In this document: positions 59,684 through 64,000 of the stretch, piece after piece
Layout of the letters: each line of letters starts with the position of its first letter
Numbering within the stretch: the stretch's first letter is position 1
NCBI GenBank assembly: GCA_028023455.1
Contig: JAQFVV010006221.1
Span: 4,419,166 to 4,483,165, forward strand
Direction of reading: 5' to 3'
Source of the DNA: Epiperipatus broadwayi
Lineage: Eukaryota > Onychophora > Udeonychophora > Euonychophora > Peripatidae
Length of the DNA stretch: 64,000 nucleotides
The notes under the pieces: model-generated
Told to the model about the DNA's origin: nothing
What the model saw: only the letters and a program-made list of their open reading frames with translations
Database searches by the model: none
Translations under genes and position numbers: made by a program

Positions 59684-59725
59684 TCCTCACTGACGAAGGC
59701 CATGAGCCAAAAACTAGTATGGGGA
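59684..59725 (+). ncRNA. Hammerhead-like motif, family A, G12 lost
   Basis: TCCTCA, CTGACGA, stem II GGC/CATGA/GCC, then AAA for GAA, palindrome ACTAGT, A at position 17, and TGGGGA. The same G12 loss as its partner suggests both came from one damaged source or one duplication event. Confidence 0.55.
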
Positions 59726-59811
59726 TATTGGATGAGTAGGCACTAGATGGGGATTTTATGCACAAGCCTTCTGGCATCCATTGATTACTCTAGCTTGCTG
59801 TGTGTGGCAAT

Positions 59812-60290
59812 ACACTCTCATTACTGGCTAAACTTTTATGAGAATATATTAATTTCATTTTATATTGGTGTTTTTTTAATATATAAGCTTGTACACTCTC
59901 ATTACTGGATAAACTTTTATGAGAATATATTAATTTCATTTTATATTGGTGTTTTTTAATATATAAGCTTGTGCACTCTCATTACTGGCTAAACTTTTAT
60001 GAGAATATATTAATTTCATTTTATATTGGTGTTTTTTTAATATATAAGCTTGTACACTCTCATTACTGGATAAATTTTTATGAGAATATATTAATTTCAT
60101 TTTCTATTGGTATTTCTTAATGATATAAGCTTGTACACTCATCATTGGCTAAACGTTTATGAGAATATATTAATTTCATTTTATATTGGTGTTTTTTTAA
60201 TATATAAGCTTGTACACTCATATTACTAGGCTTAATTTTTATGAGAACATATTTATTTCATTTTATATTGTGTATCAGTGTTATTAGATA
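59812..60290. repeat. 81-bp satellite, right block
   Basis: About six further units in phase with the left block, with units starting near 59888, 59968 and onward. They decay after 60230. The open frame at 59747-59959 is a product of the array. Confidence 0.92.
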
Positions 60291-60369
60291 GACTGGAGAG
60301 TCGTGGGTCATCTGAAAGTCTGTGCTCATATACCCTATATATTTCATTTTATATTGCTGTTTCTTAATG

Positions 60370-61930
60370 ATATAAACTTGTGTACCGGGTCGAACCGCTG
60401 AAACCACCTACTTATATGTATAAATAAGTTTTGGCCGGTTTCAAACTCCTTCACAATACATTTATAATATTATAAAGGTTAGGTGAACGAATCGGCACGT
60501 TCGAGCAAAATGGGAGATCTTATTAATAGCTTTAACTATCAACAATGGCCCATCTCGGCTGCTAGATTCAAACCCCTACCATCCAAATACTTTATTTGTT
60601 TCGGGGTAAACCCCGGGGCGCCAGCTAGTCTGAAGACTAACATATTCGGGTAGTAGGCTCATAATCCAGCGCTCGAAACAATTCCCTTAACCAGCCCAGT
60701 ATAATTTTAATCAATGATATTTATTGTTAATAAGAGATTGATAAAAAGAATTGACCGACAGATCAAGTTTAATTTTAAAAATAATTTATTTCAATCAACA
60801 TCAATTAAGTTTAAATATAATTTACTAACCAACATAAACGCATTCTAAACATTTTATAAATCCAAATTTCACACACGCACATTTTTTTTTCTTTTTTTTT
60901 TTTTAAATTAACATATGATAGGATATTTCATGAACAAAGCAACATAATCTTAGACATTTAAATTAACTCTCATTCGCAAAAATAATAATAAAGCATTAAT
61001 AACATTTGAAACTCACGCACACACATCAATAGTTCCTTTTATGTATGATAGAGTTCATATAATGTTAAGCTTCAATATTTACGGATTACAGTGGTGACTA
61101 CTACTTGTAAATAATAATAAAACAGATACCTAGGATTTTTTTTTCTTGTCGGTGGCTACTTCTGCTGCTTCTGATGGATTGTATCTAACCGGTTAGATTT
61201 TGTTTATGGAAGAGAATTTATGGTAATCCGTTGGTTTCTTCTTGGAGACAGCTGCACGTTTTGATGGAGGGTTTCTGTGTTGTTATCCAGACATTATTTC
61301 TCAGGCAGGTTTTGATGATCTTATTGGACTAAAAAGGCTGGAGCACAAGCGTATATTTCCAAAAGCTTTTCAGCACTGCATTTCTGTAAACTGACACAGT
61401 AAAACTAGACTGAATTTCAAACTCCAACTGACTGAATGATAAAACGAAAAAGTCTATTTATACCTGCGAAGTGTTTTTGTTTTAATATCCTCCGGCAATA
61501 CGTGTTGTCGAAATTCCTTTAGATTAATTATAGGACAACGTGTTTTTCGATTGAATATTTGATTAGTAGTAGCTATTTTAAAATGTGTTGTTTTCATATC
61601 TTTAATTAGCAGTCTACCACTGTGTTTCTTTTGAAATACATTTCATTTCTTTATTTATTTATTTTTTTATATATCTTACATGCATACTTTTGTTTACATT
61701 CGCACGCACTAATATAATCTATTATAATAAACTGGAATGAAAAGAGATTTTTATATTTTTTTTAAACTTTTAATTTATAATAATAATACTCTTTAACTTT
61801 TATGAAACTCTTAGTTTGTTTTTTTGTTTTTTATAGGAAAACTCCCTCTCCCCTCTTTAAAGTAATTAATTGTAGCTTTCAAATTCTTTTTTCCAAAAGA
61901 TTTTGATAATAATTTTTATCCAAAATTATT
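60370..61930. repeat. Long interspersed repeat, copy 2 (pairs with 1590-3190)
   Basis: Same ordered landmarks as copy 1 in the same orientation. It is GC-richer at 60390-60700, which includes a GGGGTAAACCCC hairpin and, on the minus strand, B-box-like 'ggttcgaccc' and 'gggtttgaatc' blocks. It holds a core-promoter-like arrangement on the minus strand. No coding domain found. Confidence 0.5.
61433..61462 (-). promoter_or_regulatory. Pol II-like core promoter (TATA plus initiator)
   Basis: On the minus strand TATAAATAG (61462-61454) is followed by an initiator-like TCAGTC whose A is at 61433, 29 bp from the start of the TATA box. This spacing is canonical. A transcript would run toward 61140, where a short Lys-rich frame with stops is seen but no intact gene. 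Probably the promoter of the interspersed repeat. Confidence 0.45.
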
Positions 61931-62181
61931 TTATATACATGTGCCAATTCGGCATTGGCACATTACACCCCCCTCCGTTTTAGAGTAAAATGTGTCATTT
62001 TTGACCATTTTATCTCTTGCAATTTTAATTGTTGACTATAAAGATTTATTAATTTTTTTTATTTTAGATAATTCCTACACATGTGTATACGTGCAGCATA
62101 ATTCTACACCTACTAATATTCTAGATATCGAGTTATTACTGGACTTGCATACAGGGAATCTATAATAAATACATCCCTTTT

Positions 62182-62270
62182 TGCACTCACCATAAGGTGC
62201 AGCAGTACCAAGAAAATAACCTAAAAGGATATCTGGATAAATACATTTAAGATACTCATCATAAGGTATC
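62182..62270 (+). other. Paired hairpins, set 1
   Basis: TGCAC / TCACCATAAG / GTGCA at 62182-62201 and GATAC / TCATCATAAG / GTATC at 62251-62270. The loop is nearly constant while the stems differ and still pair. Confidence 0.7.
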
Positions 62271-62516
62271 GTATTTACCGAATATTACAGTGTATGTGCG
62301 CGTATATACCCATGCATACTTACCTACTCGTAATACACATTAGACTGACTTTATACTTTTATTACTAATCTTATAATATTATTTGTAAATCGTTACGAAC
62401 ATCTTTATTTAACACATGTGTATATGTGCAGCATAATTCTACACCTACTAATACTCTAGATATCGAGTTATTACTGGACTTGCTTACAGGGAATCTATAA
62501 TAAATAAACCCCTTTT

Positions 62517-62605
62517 TGCACTCACCATAAGGTGCAGCAGTACCAAGAAAATAACCTAAAAGGATATCTGGATAAATACATTTAAGATACTCATCATAAG
62601 GTATC
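62517..62605 (+). other. Paired hairpins, set 2
   Basis: Same two hairpins as set 1, at 62517-62536 and 62586-62605, inside the second direct repeat. Confidence 0.7.
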
Positions 62606-62639
62606 GTATTTACCGAATATTACAGTGTACGATCCAAAC

Positions 62640-63120
62640 GAAGTGGGAGATCGCACCGCACCGCACTACCAAAGGGCGCCATCTAGGCATTTGAGCCTAG
62701 AAAAATTTATAGAGTAGGCAGATACGCGCTGTTAGGATTCCACTTTATTTACATATTTAGATCGTTAGCCCATTGTCACTAGCTCAGTGGAATAGCAGAG
62801 ATTTAATAATATCATTTACTAGTATATAAAAGAATAAAGTGAGCCACTGCCAGTAATTATCATACAAACAGATTTATTGATGCACATATATATAAGGTTT
62901 AAAATTATTTTAGTGATTTACATTTAACATTATTTTTAACTTTGATTTTACTTTAATTTACATTGAGTTACTATTATATTATAAATTTACATTTTTAATC
63001 AAGTTCGCACAGATGGGATTATATTAACCTGTTTAATATGTTGCTATAGATCGGTTACATAGATTTCAACGGTCAAAAACATTTCAAAGTAAACATAAAC
63101 GATCAAAATACAAAGTTATT
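62640..63120. other. Gene-free stretch
   Basis: GC-richer at 62640-62760 (tandem 'gcacc' bases, 'ggcgccatc'), then AT-rich. No gene recognised. Confidence 0.55.
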
Positions 63121-63161
63121 GATTACTGACAATTGCAGAGGGAAATATAAGAAACCCTCTA

Positions 63162-63247
63162 GTATTCATCGTAAGATACCTGCATCGTCACCAATAACTT
63201 AAAAGACATCCGAATAAATACCTTTTAGATACTCACCGTAAGGTATC
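63162..63247 (+). other. Paired hairpins, set 3 (diverged)
   Basis: GTAT / TCATCGTAAG / ATAC at 63162-63179 and GATAC / TCACCGTAAG / GTATC at 63228-63247. The surrounding sequence ('aaaaga(c)atccg(a)ataaatac' block) matches sets 1 and 2 in order but with many substitutions. Confidence 0.65.
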
Positions 63248-63260
63248 AGTATTTGTCGAA

Positions 63261-64000
63261 TGTCTATATATTTTGATCAAATATGAAAACGCAAACATAT
63301 TTAACCGATAAACAATCCATGCAAGCGTCTATAAACAACTTAAATTTAATAGTTTTATTTAGGATCGAGCCTGAATCGACTACATAGATTTGCATTTAAA
63401 AATAAAATATTCTATCCCTACTTAACCTTAGGCAACACATTTCGCAATCAACTGGCGCCAATCCATCTGATACATTCATGTATTCGATGTAGCATGATAC
63501 GACAACACAACAATATTGTCAGGAATGTACATCTGAACAATATGTAGAAATAGAAACGACATTGACTCTCCACCCACAGGGATGTGACATCTGTGGGCAA
63601 GTAGATCAATAAACTAAAAACTCCATAGGAATGGGCTGCGGTATTCTGCCGACTTACAAACCCATCCATAGGCAAACAGAGGGTGTGTGGCGTAAATCTA
63701 TAATCCTGCCCGTGGCGGATCTCATATTACACCTACTAATTACATAAATATATCCAATCCATTGAACCAATTCAACTACGAAATGAACAACCCAAGATTA
63801 CCCTCCCTTAATATATCTTTACAAATCGATACAGCCATTCACGCCCGACTTAAGTTTAACATTTTTTTATAATTTATTTAACGGAAAACAGAAATCATAA
63901 TAACTTAAAGAACAAAATTAAATAAATAAATAAATAAATGGAAATGATTTTACAAATTAAATACATTAAATAAAATTATAACCAATTAATAAATATTGTT
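63261..64000. other. Stretch without a recognisable gene
   Basis: The minus-strand frame 63448-63675 (75 codons) has fair complexity but no domain I know. The end is AT-rich with an AAAT run near 63920-63940. Confidence 0.5.

Larger units (their letters stand above)
58792..59811. mobile_element. Family A composite insertion in satellite (1020 bp)
   Basis: Structure: a full minus unit (58792-59244), a truncated minus unit (59245-59400), and a full plus unit (about 59404-59811). The minus units start 'aacatcacatga(c/t)caccac' and the plus unit mirrors this. Each full unit has the family landmarks (TATATAAG box, 'aagatctagg', ribozyme core, 'gcatccattgattactc'). The satellite resumes exactly after the insertion with an 11-bp repeat. 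This is the same layout as family C at 30096-31000. Confidence 0.8.
62077..62629. repeat. 218-bp direct repeat, two copies 335 bp apart
   Basis: 62077-62294 and 62412-62629 are nearly identical. Each carries two short hairpins. A third, diverged copy of the hairpin pair lies at 63120-63260. Confidence 0.92.

Noticed and set aside
61140-61294. Possible histone H1 start (PSKRAAVSKKKPTD-like) downstream of the TATA box
   Set aside because: The frame has stops after three codons and again after about 34, no globular domain follows, and the region aligns with the non-coding dispersed repeat at 1590-3190.

Overview
This window is AT-rich eukaryotic DNA, most likely from an invertebrate metazoan. 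It contains metazoan types of non-LTR retrotransposons (CR1/Jockey-like with a PHD-finger ORF1, and RTE), Penelope-like elements (PLEs), a Merlin DNA transposon, tRNA-like SINE material, many foldback elements and satellite arrays. There are no operons, no ribosome binding sites and no prokaryote-like gene density. I found no intact host gene. Almost every recognisable coding stretch is a decayed transposable element, so the window reads as repeat-dense intergenic or intronic DNA. The sequence does not decide the phylum; a mollusc or an arthropod would fit.

Layout. 1-3.2 kb: unique AT-rich DNA, then a 1.6-kb repeat whose second copy lies at 60.4-61.9 kb. 3.3-3.8 kb: 3' part of an RTE element. 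5.9-6.1 kb: inverted pair of PLE-type termini. 6.48-8.17 kb: a near-complete but disabled Merlin transposon with ~295-bp inverted repeats and an 8-bp target duplication. 8.3-12.3 kb: a CR1/Jockey-like LINE, long but frameshifted. 14.3-19.4 kb: repeats carrying hammerhead-ribozyme-like motifs, a terminal-inverted-repeat element with three 86-bp repeats, and a tRNA-like sequence. 20.7-23.2 kb: an RTE element with a 5' inversion of the twin-priming kind. 28.8 kb: a nearly perfect long hairpin. 30.1-31.0 kb, 32.2-33.9 kb and 58.8-59.8 kb: further copies of the ribozyme-bearing family. 34.7-41.1 kb: RTE tail and BovB-like remnants. 42.5-44.9 kb: an 18-bp minisatellite and a 965-bp TIR element. 47.8-55.3 kb: three Penelope fragments and their termini. 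58.4-60.3 kb: an 81-bp satellite split by a 1-kb ribozyme-bearing insertion. 62.1-63.3 kb: paired short hairpins with covarying stems.

The most interesting signal is a family of short repeats (called A and C here). Each has a conserved upstream block, a TATA-like box in family A, and a compact hammerhead-like core. Between subfamilies the three stems change sequence but keep pairing, and stem III is a short palindrome, as in the dimer-forming small hammerheads known from Penelope-like elements and metazoan retrozymes. These repeats recur in a full copy / truncated same-strand copy / inverted copy arrangement. A third motif set (B) sits in Penelope-type termini next to a Penelope endonuclease fragment. 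The Penelope elements are the obvious candidate source of reverse transcriptase for the non-autonomous copies, but that link is inference.
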